Part shown: positions 49,983-57,772 of the stretch, piece by piece
How the letters are laid out: each line of letters opens with the position of its first letter
How positions within the stretch are numbered: position 1 is the first letter of the stretch
Assembly (NCBI GenBank): GCA_023433505.1
Contig: JAEZCO010000116.1
Coordinates: 1-57,772 of the forward strand
Length of the DNA: 57,772 bases
Direction: 5' to 3'
Origin: Bacillota bacterium
GTDB taxonomy: Bacteria > Bacillota > Clostridia > Acetivibrionales > DTU013
The notes under the pieces: generated by a model
Told to the model about the DNA's origin: nothing
What the model saw: the letters and a program-made list of their open reading frames with translations, nothing else
Database searches by the model: none
Program-made: the position numbers and the translations under genes

Positions 49983-50684
49983 TTACATTTTCAAGCTGAG
50001 AAGATACTCTGCGAATGAAAAATCAAATTGGGTATCGATATCAAGCGACCTTTCTTTCGGCATTATATATGCAAAAGAGTTTCCATCATAAATATTCTGC
50101 GTTTTTGAAAAATAGGATGTACTGACTGCATAGATTGCCCCGTTGATACGATAGTAAGCAGGCAATTCCTGTCTGGTTTTAGCCATGATTTCCGGTCGGA
50201 CAAACCCAGTAAGAGATTTATTTTCAGGCAGTGTATTGTACCATAAGGGAGAATGGTCAGCTTCACACACGGATACTACTGCATCCGCATTACTAAGCGC
50301 CATTTGTTTAATTGCACCGATAATATCTCTCGCTGTTCGCAATGGCGAGGTAGGCTGCAATAGTAGTACGATATCATATTCTTTCCCTAATGTATGGTAC
50401 CGGTCAAGCGCCTCCCTGACACAAGCCCATGTCGAAGCAGAATCTGAAGCCAGCTCCTCCGATCTTAAAAATGGGACATTCGCTCCGTATTTTACCGCAA
50501 TATCGGCGTATTCCTGGGAGTCGGTTGAAAGAAATATTTCATCAACGATACCTGTCTCCTGAGCCTGAATTATACTATGGGCAATTAAGGGCTTCCCGCC
50601 AAGAATGCGTATATTCTTGTGGAGTAAGCCCTTTGATCCGCTGCGCGCAGGGATTACGGCGATAATTTGAAGGCTATGGAACAT
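49983..50684 (-). CDS. legF: CMP-N,N'-diacetyllegionaminic acid synthase (NeuA-like cytidylyltransferase)
   Basis: The 233-residue protein activates a nonulosonic acid with CTP. It has IPARSGSKGLLHKNI at the nucleotide loop, STDSQEYADI, LLLQPTSPLRTA and the end DIDTQFDFSFAE. It is the last gene of the leg operon and overlaps legG by 11 bases. LegF is preferred over NeuA because legB, legC and ptmE are upstream. Confidence 0.88.
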   Translation of the reverse strand: MFHSLQIIAVIPARSGSKGLLHKNIRILGGKPLIAHSIIQAQETGIVDEIFLSTDSQEYADIAVKYGANVPFLRSEELASDSASTWACVREALDRYHTLGKEYDIVLLLQPTSPLRTARDIIGAIKQMALSNADAVVSVCEADHSPLWYNTLPENKSLTGFVRPEIMAKTRQELPAYYRINGAIYAVSTSYFSKTQNIYDGNSFAYIMPKERSLDIDTQFDFSFAEYLLSLKM

Positions 50685-51855
50685 AGTTATCTCTCCTCAC
50701 ATCATAAAAGCTCTTTTTAAGGTCTATTCTGTCATTATCCAGAAAATCCCTGATTACCGCTGTAACTTTTTCAGAGGTTTTCCCATTGCCATAGGGGTTT
50801 GCCTGCCTGGCTATTTCTTTCAGAAACTGCCGTGACCTTGCCTTATGGATACACTTGATGATAGCGTGCTTTTCCGGTTTGCAGGATAGGACGGATTTTG
50901 CACAAATCCTGCCCTTTTGCCTGTCTCCGATATTGACGGTGGGTTTTTTAAAGCCGGGGGCTTCGATGATGCCGCTGGAGGAATTGCCGATTACCATTTC
51001 GCAATATTTCATTGCGGAAAGATAATGCAAAGCACCTAAAGAGGTAAAGGCTATTGCATTTTCTTTTTTCTCACAATAGGCATCGATTGCGAGGTTTATT
51101 GCCCGGCCATTGGCGTCCGCATTAGCTTTTGTAAAAATATAATTCAACCCGCCCGTCTCGTCAAGCGCAGACAGAAGTATTTCAAGCTGCTTTGCGGCAG
51201 TATCTTTTTCCAGTGTTACAGGGTGAAATGTTACAAGGGCATATGGACTGGTCAAATCATAGCCTATGCACTGTGCCAGCTTATCTTTGGACAGCAGGGG
51301 CATACTCAAAATGTTCTCAACGCCGGGTGCCCCAACATTGAATACCCGGTCCGGCGCCTCACCCATGGCAATAACACGCTGGCGGTATTGCTCAGCGGAA
51401 GTAAAGTGCAAATAACTCATTTTACTTATTGCGTGGCGGAAAAACTCATCAATGGCGCCTTCAGTTGTTTCGCCGCCATGAAGGTGGGCAATTGGGATAC
51501 ATGCAACGGCAGCAGCAGTGGCAGCAGCGAATATCTCAAATCGGTCCCCTAACACGATGACCAGATCAGGCCGGGTTTTTTCAAAATACTCTGCAAAACC
51601 GATAACTCCAATCCCAATAGCCTTGGACATAGCCTTGTTTGAATCATCCTTTTGCAAAACATCAATTTTAGCGTCGATCAAAATACCGTCTGCTTCTATT
51701 TCCTTATAAGTGAGGCCGAAGTCTTCCGACAGGTGCGTACCCGTTGCCACAATTTTCAACTCAAAACTATCGGCAGCCATGAGCTGCTTTATGATCGGGC
51801 TCAAGAGACCATACTCGGCACGGGAGCCTGTCACTATACAAATTCGTTTTTTCAT
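50674..51855 (-). CDS. legG: Hydrolysing nucleotide-sugar 2-epimerase (LegG/NeuC-like)
   Basis: The 393-residue enzyme releases the free 2-epimerised hexose from its nucleotide carrier before condensation with pyruvate. Blocks are IVTGSRAEYGLLSPII, GDRFEIFAAA, HLHGGETTEGAIDEFFRH and GNSSSGIIEAP. GT-B fold. It overlaps legI by 4 bases. Confidence 0.9.
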   Translation of the reverse strand: MKKRICIVTGSRAEYGLLSPIIKQLMAADSFELKIVATGTHLSEDFGLTYKEIEADGILIDAKIDVLQKDDSNKAMSKAIGIGVIGFAEYFEKTRPDLVIVLGDRFEIFAAATAAAVACIPIAHLHGGETTEGAIDEFFRHAISKMSYLHFTSAEQYRQRVIAMGEAPDRVFNVGAPGVENILSMPLLSKDKLAQCIGYDLTSPYALVTFHPVTLEKDTAAKQLEILLSALDETGGLNYIFTKANADANGRAINLAIDAYCEKKENAIAFTSLGALHYLSAMKYCEMVIGNSSSGIIEAPGFKKPTVNIGDRQKGRICAKSVLSCKPEKHAIIKCIHKARSRQFLKEIARQANPYGNGKTSEKVTAVIRDFLDNDRIDLKKSFYDVRRDNYVP

Positions 51856-52850
51856 AAATCGATCAGCTCATCCTCGCAAAAATCACGCTTTGCCCTCATA
51901 CCCAGAAGTTCAAACCATTTCATAGGGGAAATCCCATTCCCGGGGCGTTTAACCGTCAAATTATCTTGAGTAAAGACCTCGCCTTTAACAATATTCCGCC
52001 TGGCAACAATGCTTTTCCGGGCGGCTTCCTTATTTGCTGCTTCGGATACGGACGGTTTCTTTATGCCATTCCCCAGAGCTATTTCAATATTTCTGACGGC
52101 TGCCACCATGGCTTTGAGCTCCTGAGGGTCAAGGCTTGAACTGTGATCCGGACCCTCCATAGCTTTATCAAGCGTAAAATGCTTTTCAAGCACTGTGGCT
52201 CCTAACGCTATAGCTGCAATGGGGGCTTCTATCCCTAAGGTGTGATCCGAATACCCAACGGCCAGGCCAAACCGTTTCTTTAAAGTGAGCATCGCCCTGA
52301 GGTTGGCATCTTCAAAAGGAGTAGGGTACTGCGTATTGCAGTGCAGCAGGGTCAGCGTTCCGGCACCATTATCGCGGAGCACCTTTATTGCCGACCCCAC
52401 CTCATTCAATTCACTCATTCCGGTTGAAATTATCACCGGTTTGCCGGTGCCGGCGATTTTCATCAGGTAAGGCAGGTTGGTTATCTCTCCTGACGGCACT
52501 TTATACATGGGGATTTCAAGACTTTCCAAAAAATCGATGCTCTCAAAGTCAAATGCCGTAGAAAGAAATAGGATTCCCTTTTCCTTGCAATACCTTTTAA
52601 GGTCCTTAAAATCGTCATAAGATAGCTCCAGCTTCTTAAGCATTTCCAGTTGGCTTTCATCAGTCCCGGTAGCTTGCTTTTGATAGTCTGCTTTCTGCGC
52701 AGCCTTTGAAACAAGAAATTCTGCTTTAAAGGTTTGAAATTTTACCGCGTCTGCACCGGCGCTTTTTGCGGCGTCAACCAATTTTTCAGCCAGCTTTATA
52801 TCGCCATTGTGGTTTACACCCGCCTCAGCGATTATAAAAATATCACTCAT
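51852..52850 (-). CDS. legI: Legionaminic acid synthase (NeuB family)
   Basis: The 332-residue enzyme condenses phosphoenolpyruvate with a diacetamido-trideoxyhexose. The TIM barrel starts IIAEAGVNHNGDIKLAEKLV and contains VKFQTF and GYSDHTLG. The C-terminal SAF (antifreeze-like) domain has VARRNIVKGEVFTQDNL and RPGNGISPM. It overlaps both neighbours. Confidence 0.92.
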   Translation of the reverse strand: MSDIFIIAEAGVNHNGDIKLAEKLVDAAKSAGADAVKFQTFKAEFLVSKAAQKADYQKQATGTDESQLEMLKKLELSYDDFKDLKRYCKEKGILFLSTAFDFESIDFLESLEIPMYKVPSGEITNLPYLMKIAGTGKPVIISTGMSELNEVGSAIKVLRDNGAGTLTLLHCNTQYPTPFEDANLRAMLTLKKRFGLAVGYSDHTLGIEAPIAAIALGATVLEKHFTLDKAMEGPDHSSSLDPQELKAMVAAVRNIEIALGNGIKKPSVSEAANKEAARKSIVARRNIVKGEVFTQDNLTVKRPGNGISPMKWFELLGMRAKRDFCEDELIDL

Positions 52851-53490
52851 ATTTCCTCACTACTTTACACGGATTACCATAGGCAATAACCTTGCTTGGC
52901 ATATCATGGGCAACAATGCTTCCTGCGCCTATAATACTGTTATCTCCGATAGTTACACCTTGAATAACCGTAGCATTCGCACCTACATGTGTGCAGGCGC
53001 CTATTTTAACGTCACCGCATATAACAGCGCCAGGCGCTATATGTGTGAATTCATTGATATAACAACCATGTTCTATGATAGCGCCGGTATTTATAATCGC
53101 CATATCTCTTATAGTGCTCTTCGCATTGACTACTGCGTTTTTTCCAATATAGACTCCTGCGCCCAGCCGTACGTCGCTTCCGATATTGGAAGAATTATCA
53201 ATGATCGCAGGCAGGATAAAGCCTATACCTTTAAGCATAAAATATAGTCTTTCTCTTAAAGCAGTGTTTCCAATACTTCCAACGGTAATAAAAGCATAGT
53301 TGACCCCGCTGTCAAATACTGACTTTAAGATAGCATCCTTTCCTATAATTTCACAATCGGATACTTTCTCGCCGGCGGCGTAGTTCAAATCAGTAATTCC
53401 GACGATTTCGTAATCCTTGTTTGAACGGATGCTGTCTATGACACTGAGTGAATGTCCGCCTGCGCCTGCCAGGACAATTTTTTTATCCAC
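52843..53490 (-). CDS. NeuD-family acetyltransferase of the legionaminic pathway
   Basis: The 215-residue protein has an N-terminal IVLAGAGGHSLSVIDSI and a hexapeptide beta-helix including NTGAIIEHGCYINEFTHIAPGAVI, where the His is the likely base. In the GDP-sugar route to legionaminic acid one N-acetyltransferase (LegH) acts after LegC. This is the only acetyltransferase in the operon and probably fills that role. It directly abuts ptmE (0-base gap). Confidence 0.82.
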   Translation of the reverse strand: MDKKIVLAGAGGHSLSVIDSIRSNKDYEIVGITDLNYAAGEKVSDCEIIGKDAILKSVFDSGVNYAFITVGSIGNTALRERLYFMLKGIGFILPAIIDNSSNIGSDVRLGAGVYIGKNAVVNAKSTIRDMAIINTGAIIEHGCYINEFTHIAPGAVICGDVKIGACTHVGANATVIQGVTIGDNSIIGAGSIVAHDMPSKVIAYGNPCKVVRKYE

Positions 53491-54540
53491 TTAAACCTCC
53501 AATTCCTTCCGCATTCTCTCCAGCTCTTCAAGCTGCCCCATATCGAGCCAGCATCGTTCACTGACAGGAAAGACGCCAATCTTTTCTCCCAGGCTTTTTT
53601 GCTGTTTGATTATATCGGTGAACGCGATGGCTTTATCACTCTCAAGCTTATTGACAACCTCCGGTTCCACAACATAGAAGCCGGTATTGGTCAAAAATGA
53701 ATACTCGGGTTTTTCGATCATGGAAGCGATTTCACCATTGTTTATCATATTTATGATTCCATATGGAATAATGAAATGCTTATAGGCTGCTACGATGGTA
53801 ATTATATTCCCGTTTTGCCTGTGATAGTCATAGATTTCCTTATAATTCGTCCGGATGAGTACATCGCAATTCGTCAGGAAAAAGGTGGAATCAAGCTTCC
53901 CTTTCAGCAGGCTGAGTCCACCGCCTGTTCCTAAAGGGACCTCTTCAGTGTGAAATTCTATTTTATAATCCTTTTCAACTTCACTGAAATACGCCTTGAT
54001 CATATTCTTTTTATAGTTGACGATAAAATGGAACTCATTGCATTCATAATCCATAAAATGATTGATTATATGCTCGGTTATAGGTATTTCGCCAATGGGA
54101 ATCAGCGGCTTGGGAAGTATTTTGGTATACGGATGGAGTCTCGTCCCCAATCCGCCCGCCATGATTACTACAGGTGCATTCACTGAAAGCTTGCGCCCGA
54201 TCTCATAATCCTTTAAAAAAGCAATGGATTGTATTTCAAGTGCTTCATTCACAATCGGCAAAGAGAGTATTGACCATTTCTTCATTAGCTCCCGGGATTT
54301 ATCCTTGTCTTTTTCAAAGATGAATTTCGGACTATAATTGGCAATTTCTTTTACTTTATCTTCTAACTTGCCTCCGTGCAGTAAATGCCTTCTTATATCT
54401 CCATCGGTAATAATCGCTTTCAACTTATTGTTTTCAGATACCAGCAGTATTTGATCGGCAGTGGCATCTATCTGTTTCATGGCCTCCAGGACACTTTGAT
54501 CTTCTGTGATAAACAATTTCTCAATATCCAATATTCTCAC
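53491..54540 (-). CDS. ptmE: CBS-domain glucosamine-1-phosphate guanylyltransferase (PtmE-like)
   Basis: The 349-residue protein has two CBS motifs (about 1-115; IITDGDIRRHLL is typical) and a sugar nucleotidyltransferase domain with VVIMAGGLGTRLHPYTKILPKPLIPIG. This pairing is that of PtmE, which makes GDP-GlcN and commits material to legionaminic acid by the GDP route. It lies after an R2 repeat that separates it from legC. Confidence 0.88.
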   Translation of the reverse strand: MRILDIEKLFITEDQSVLEAMKQIDATADQILLVSENNKLKAIITDGDIRRHLLHGGKLEDKVKEIANYSPKFIFEKDKDKSRELMKKWSILSLPIVNEALEIQSIAFLKDYEIGRKLSVNAPVVIMAGGLGTRLHPYTKILPKPLIPIGEIPITEHIINHFMDYECNEFHFIVNYKKNMIKAYFSEVEKDYKIEFHTEEVPLGTGGGLSLLKGKLDSTFFLTNCDVLIRTNYKEIYDYHRQNGNIITIVAAYKHFIIPYGIINMINNGEIASMIEKPEYSFLTNTGFYVVEPEVVNKLESDKAIAFTDIIKQQKSLGEKIGVFPVSERCWLDMGQLEELERMRKELEV

Positions 54541-54575
54541 CTCTTTTATTATATGAACGCAATAATAAAAGTGAG

Positions 54576-54664
54576 CCTCTGAAAATGCAGTCCATTCGAG
54601 CCGGAGCTGCCCGCCTGTATAGCCTGCATTTTCAGAAAAACGGGAAATAATAGTTTCGGTACTC
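54576..54664 (+). repeat. R2 interspersed repeat, copy 3
   Basis: TCTGAAAATGCAG and CTGCATTTTCAGA form a 13-bp stem enclosing about 40 bases. AAAACGGGAAATAATAGTTTC follows. It sits between legC and ptmE, inside the leg operon. Confidence 0.75.
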
Positions 54665-54669
54665 CTGAT

Positions 54670-55851
54670 TTACGAAATAGTATTAATTTTATTAATAACC
54701 TTATAAACGTCATCAGCGGAAAGATTGGTGCTGCAGGGAAGATTAACAATGCGGCTATAATAGTCAAGCGCCTTCTCAATTCTATAAGCCCGGTCATATA
54801 AATAAGGCTTTTGCGCATGGATGAGTCCCCATATTGGGCGGACCTGGATATTATCCTCAGCCAAACAGCTAATTATTTTATCTTTGGAATATTTATATAA
54901 ATCCTTGATGTATAGGGAATAGAACCAATAGTTAGGCTTTGTCCCGTTTCGAAAGTCCAATATCTTCAAACCGTTTATTTTATCATTAATACCGCTTCTG
55001 TACAGGGTATGGTTTTCTTTCTTTACGGAAATAAAGTTCTCAAGCTGCTCCAGTTGTGCAACTCCCAAGGCTGCCTGGAGGTTGGTCATTCTATAATTAT
55101 AGCCAACCTCGTTGTGTATGAAATTGGCAGCATCGTCCTTTGCCTGTGTAGAAAGATATTTAGCTCTTTTCATAAGGTCAGTATCATTGGAGACCATCAT
55201 TCCGCCTCCGCCGGTTGTAATAATTTTATTGCCATTAAAGGAATACACTCCTACATCTGCAATTGTCCCCGCATATTTGCCTTTATACCTGCCGTCAACG
55301 TAACAGGTTCCCAAAGCCTCTGTGGCATCCTCGATTACTTTAAGGTTATATTCCTCAGCGATATCCATGATTGCCGGCATATCCGCCATGTTACCAAAAA
55401 CATGTACAACCACTACTGCTTTTATTTGCCTTCCCGTGGACCTGTTAATTAATTGATTGTCCACAAAATCACATTCCGTCCTGCAAAACTCCTTTAGCTT
55501 ATTCATATCCATGCATAAGGAATCATCGCAATCCATAAAAACAGGGTGGGCTTGCAGATATTTCACCGGATTTACAGCAGCTATAAAGGTCAGAGTCGGC
55601 ACGATTACCTCATGATCCTTTTCCACACCCGATAAAATTAAGGCTAAATGTAAGCCGGCGGTTCCGCTCTGACATGCAACTGCAGAGCCCACATTTAAAT
55701 AATTGGCAATTTCAGTTTCATATCTGGCTATGTAGGCTCCGCCAGTAGAAACCCATTCCTTTTCAATCGCATCTGTTACATATTTCAGCTCGTTACCCTT
55801 CAGGGTAGGAACTGATAAGGGTATCAATTTATTCAAAAGATCACTTCCCAC
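54670..55851 (-). CDS. legC: UDP/GDP-4-keto-6-deoxy sugar aminotransferase (LegC)
   Basis: The 393-residue DegT-family PLP enzyme has EWVSTGGAYIARYE, SGTAGLHLAL, the cofactor lysine in VYSFNGNKIITTGGGGMM, and NYRMTNLQAALG. LegC adds the 4-amino group to the keto sugar made by LegB. The annotated start is GTG 55851; a TTG at 55839 with GGAAGTGAT upstream is an alternative. It starts 5 bases after legB ends. Confidence 0.88.
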   Translation of the reverse strand: MGSDLLNKLIPLSVPTLKGNELKYVTDAIEKEWVSTGGAYIARYETEIANYLNVGSAVACQSGTAGLHLALILSGVEKDHEVIVPTLTFIAAVNPVKYLQAHPVFMDCDDSLCMDMNKLKEFCRTECDFVDNQLINRSTGRQIKAVVVVHVFGNMADMPAIMDIAEEYNLKVIEDATEALGTCYVDGRYKGKYAGTIADVGVYSFNGNKIITTGGGGMMVSNDTDLMKRAKYLSTQAKDDAANFIHNEVGYNYRMTNLQAALGVAQLEQLENFISVKKENHTLYRSGINDKINGLKILDFRNGTKPNYWFYSLYIKDLYKYSKDKIISCLAEDNIQVRPIWGLIHAQKPYLYDRAYRIEKALDYYSRIVNLPCSTNLSADDVYKVINKINTIS

Positions 55852-55856
55852 TAATT

Positions 55857-56837
55857 TTATAGGGTATATATCTCTGCTTTATAACGATTTAAATTCTCCT
55901 TAAGAAACGCGATAGTCTCTGCCAGACCCTCTTTTAAACCATACTTCGGCTCCCACGCAGTAAGCTCTTTAATTAATTTATTTGAACCTAACAGCCTGTT
56001 CACTTCGCTTTTTTCCGGACGAAGTCTTTGCTCGTCACAGACTATCCCGGCAGAAGGATTGATCTGGTCAATAAGCTCCTGTGCGAGCTGGCCGATTGAA
56101 ATCTCCCGCTGGGTCGCTATGTTAATCTCCCGGCCTATGGTTTTTTCCGACCCGGCTATGTCGATAAAACCCTGGGCAGTATCTTTCACATAATTAAAAT
56201 CCCGGGTTGGAGTAAGCGAACCCAGCTTTATTTCCGTCATTCCGGATAAAAGCTGGATAATAACAGTCGGAATCACCGCTCTGGCCGATTGGCGCGGTCC
56301 ATAGGTGTTAAACGGACGTACTATGGTAACGGGCATTTCATAGCTGCGGTAAAAGCTTTCTGCCAGTCTGTCAGCCCCGATTTTGGTTGCGGAATACGGA
56401 GATTGTCCCTGAAATGGATGCTTTTCATCGATGGGCACGTACTGTGCAGTGCCATAAACCTCTGACGTAGAGGTTACCAGGATTCTTTTGGTTCTCAAAT
56501 CCCTGGCTGCCTGCAGTACATTCAGTGTACCTTTAATGTTGGTATCAACATAGGAATCAGGCGAATGATAGCTAAACGGAATTGCAATTAAGGCTGCAAG
56601 ATGGAAAACCTCATCCACATCCTTCATGGCTGTCCTTACTCCATTGGGGTCCCGGATATCTCCGGCAAATATTTCTATTTCATCCCGGAGTTCTTTAGGG
56701 AATGTATCAAGCCATCCCCAACTGCCAAATGAATTATAATAAACAAAAGCTTTTACATTTTTCCCTTCAGTGATAAGTTGTTCGGCAAGATGACTCCCAA
56801 TAAATCCATCAGCACCGGTAACAAGAATTTTTTTCAT
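55857..56837 (-). CDS. legB: Nucleotide-GlcNAc 4,6-dehydratase (LegB)
   Basis: The 326-residue SDR protein starts at ATG 56837 (MKKILVTGADGFIGSHLAEQL) with GGGGAGGG upstream; the frame runs to 56882 without an RBS. The catalytic segments are STSEVYGTA and YSATKIGADRLAE. Family members of this length are the LegB dehydratases. First gene of the operon legB-legC-ptmE-neuD-legI-legG-legF. Confidence 0.88.
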   Translation of the reverse strand: MKKILVTGADGFIGSHLAEQLITEGKNVKAFVYYNSFGSWGWLDTFPKELRDEIEIFAGDIRDPNGVRTAMKDVDEVFHLAALIAIPFSYHSPDSYVDTNIKGTLNVLQAARDLRTKRILVTSTSEVYGTAQYVPIDEKHPFQGQSPYSATKIGADRLAESFYRSYEMPVTIVRPFNTYGPRQSARAVIPTVIIQLLSGMTEIKLGSLTPTRDFNYVKDTAQGFIDIAGSEKTIGREINIATQREISIGQLAQELIDQINPSAGIVCDEQRLRPEKSEVNRLLGSNKLIKELTAWEPKYGLKEGLAETIAFLKENLNRYKAEIYTL

Positions 56838-56955
56838 AAGTTCCCTCCCCAAATAGTAGAATTGCTTATAGATACCCCTCATAACAGGCTAAGGTAATTT
56901 CTTTTCAGCTATTTATCATATGTCTTGGTTTTATTAAAGTTGCATGACATTATGT

Positions 56956-56988
56956 GGGATGCCCTCCTTGCGGAAGGCATCCCTTTTA
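56956..56988. terminator. Hairpin between legB and the collagen-like gene
   Basis: GGGATGCC and GGCATCCC enclose a 12-base loop. The T run is on the plus strand only, so it fits a terminator poorly for the minus-strand collagen gene. Confidence 0.4.
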
Positions 56989-57017
56989 GATCAGGGTTAT
57001 ACTTTCGATTTATGAGT

Positions 57018-57772
57018 CTATGGCCCGGTCGGTCCTGTTGGTCCAGCAACACCAGTAGCTCCGGTAGCTCCGGTAGCTCCGGTAGCTCCGGTAGCTCCGG
57101 TTGCACCAGTGGCACCGGTTGCACCAGCACCCGTAGGTCCAGTAGCACCTGTAGCACCGGCTACACCAGTGGCCCCAGTAGCGCCTGTAGCACCGGCTAT
57201 ACCAGTAGCACCCGTAGGTCCGGCAACACCAGTGGCCCCGGTAGCTCCAGTAGCTCCAGTAGCACCAGCAACACCCGTAGCCCCGGTAGCGCCCGTAGCT
57301 CCGGCAACGCCCGTGGCCCCAGTAGCGCCCGTAGCACCGGCTACACCAGTGGCCCCAGTAGCACCCGTAGCTCCAGCATCACCGGTGGCCCCGGTAGCAC
57401 CAGTGGCTCCGGTAGCGCCAGTGGCACCGGTTGCACCAGCACCCGTAGGTCCAGTAGCACCTGTAGCGCCGGCTACACCAGTGGCCCCAGTAGCGCCCGT
57501 AGCTCCGGCAACGCCTGTGGCCCCAGTAGCACCAGTAGCACCGGCAACACCAGTGGCACCAGTAGCCCCGGCTACACCAGTAGGTCCAGTAGCCCCGGCT
57601 ACACCCGTGGCTCCGGTAGCACCCGTAGCTCCAGTATCACCCGTAGCACCGGTAGCACCAGTGGCCCCGACTACACCAGTGGCACCAGTAGCACCAGTAG
57701 CTCCGGCTACACCAGTAGCACCCGTAGGTCCACCAACACCCGTGGCTCCGGTAGCACCCGTAGCTCCAGTAT
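57018..57772 (-). CDS. Second collagen-like (Gly-X-Thr) protein, N-terminus outside the window
   Basis: The frame is open from the window edge to a TAG at 57018-57020, giving about 250 codons. All of it is unbroken Gly-X-Y repeat, mostly GAT, GVA and GPT, ending GPTGPTGP. Unlike the gene at 40648 it has no folded C-terminal domain. No frameshift is seen in the tract. It lies upstream of the leg operon on the same strand. It is a likely spore filament protein and acceptor for the sugars made nearby. Confidence 0.8.
   Translation of the reverse strand, partial: TGATGATGATGVGGPTGATGVAGATGATGATGVVGATGATGATGDTGATGATGATGVAGATGPTGVAGATGATGVAGATGATGATGVAGATGATGATGVAGATGATGPTGAGATGATGATGATGATGATGDAGATGATGATGVAGATGATGATGVAGATGATGATGVAGATGATGATGATGVAGPTGATGIAGATGATGATGVAGATGATGPTGAGATGATGATGATGATGATGATGATGVAGPTGPTGP

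Noticed and set aside
56909..57157. Minus-strand frame with repeated PEL codons at the window end
   Set aside because: Out-of-frame reading of the second collagen gene; the Gly-X-Thr frame is open across the whole tract.
1..57772. tRNA, rRNA or phage genes
   Set aside because: I looked for cloverleaf ends, rRNA signatures and phage-type gene runs and saw none.

Overview
The window comes from an endospore-forming, low-to-mid GC Gram-positive anaerobe of the class Clostridia. Support: spoIIP, remA, the lepB / lepA-hemW-hrcA-grpE-dnaK-dnaJ-prmA-rsmE gene order, strong AGGAGG-type ribosome binding sites, a CIRCE operator, a two-domain 2-hydroxyacyl-CoA dehydratase activase, and spore-surface proteins of the BclB and CsxC kinds. 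The genus cannot be fixed from the sequence alone. I see no rRNA, tRNA, CRISPR array, prophage or complete insertion sequence.

Bases 1 to about 26.4 kb are mostly core genome: lepB, a 1442-residue activase protein, spoIIP, lepA, a PHP phosphatase, hemW, the HrcA/CIRCE heat-shock block (hrcA-grpE-dnaK, then dnaJ decoupled by an inserted repeat, a terminator and its own promoter), prmA, rsmE, a CheY-like receiver, yicC, remA, rpoZ, coaBC and glyQS. Two things break the core order. A lipoprotein plus radical SAM/SPASM pair sits between prmA and rsmE, with a second copy of the prmA 3' end left in front of rsmE. The guanylate kinase gene expected between remA and rpoZ is absent.

From about 27 kb to the end the window is an accessory spore-surface island. 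It has a group of likely exosporium/coat proteins (two paralogues of about 250 residues flanking a CsxC-like protein), then rmlB-rmlA, three tandem cysteine-rich glycosyltransferases, a VioA-like sugar aminotransferase and two NeuD/PglD-like acyltransferases. These together could make a dTDP-4-amino-4,6-dideoxyglucose (Qui4N) derivative, the sugar class to which anthrose belongs. A BclB-like collagen protein follows, then two GT2-TPR glycosyltransferases, a FkbM methyltransferase and a protein carrying the same TPR tail on a different enzyme domain. Next comes an amidotransferase trio (WbuX/PseA-like, HisF2, HisH2). It converges on a complete CMP-legionaminic acid operon (legB, legC, ptmE, a neuD-like gene, legI, legG, legF). 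The window ends inside a second collagen-like gene. My reading is that these genes build and attach two unusual sugars to collagen-like filaments on the spore surface.

Two families of short interspersed repeats run through both halves. The first (R1, five copies) has terminal inverted repeats related to TTATAACGA and internal hairpins whose stems differ between copies yet stay self-complementary. The second (R2, three copies) shares a hairpin followed by an AACGGGAA-type tail.
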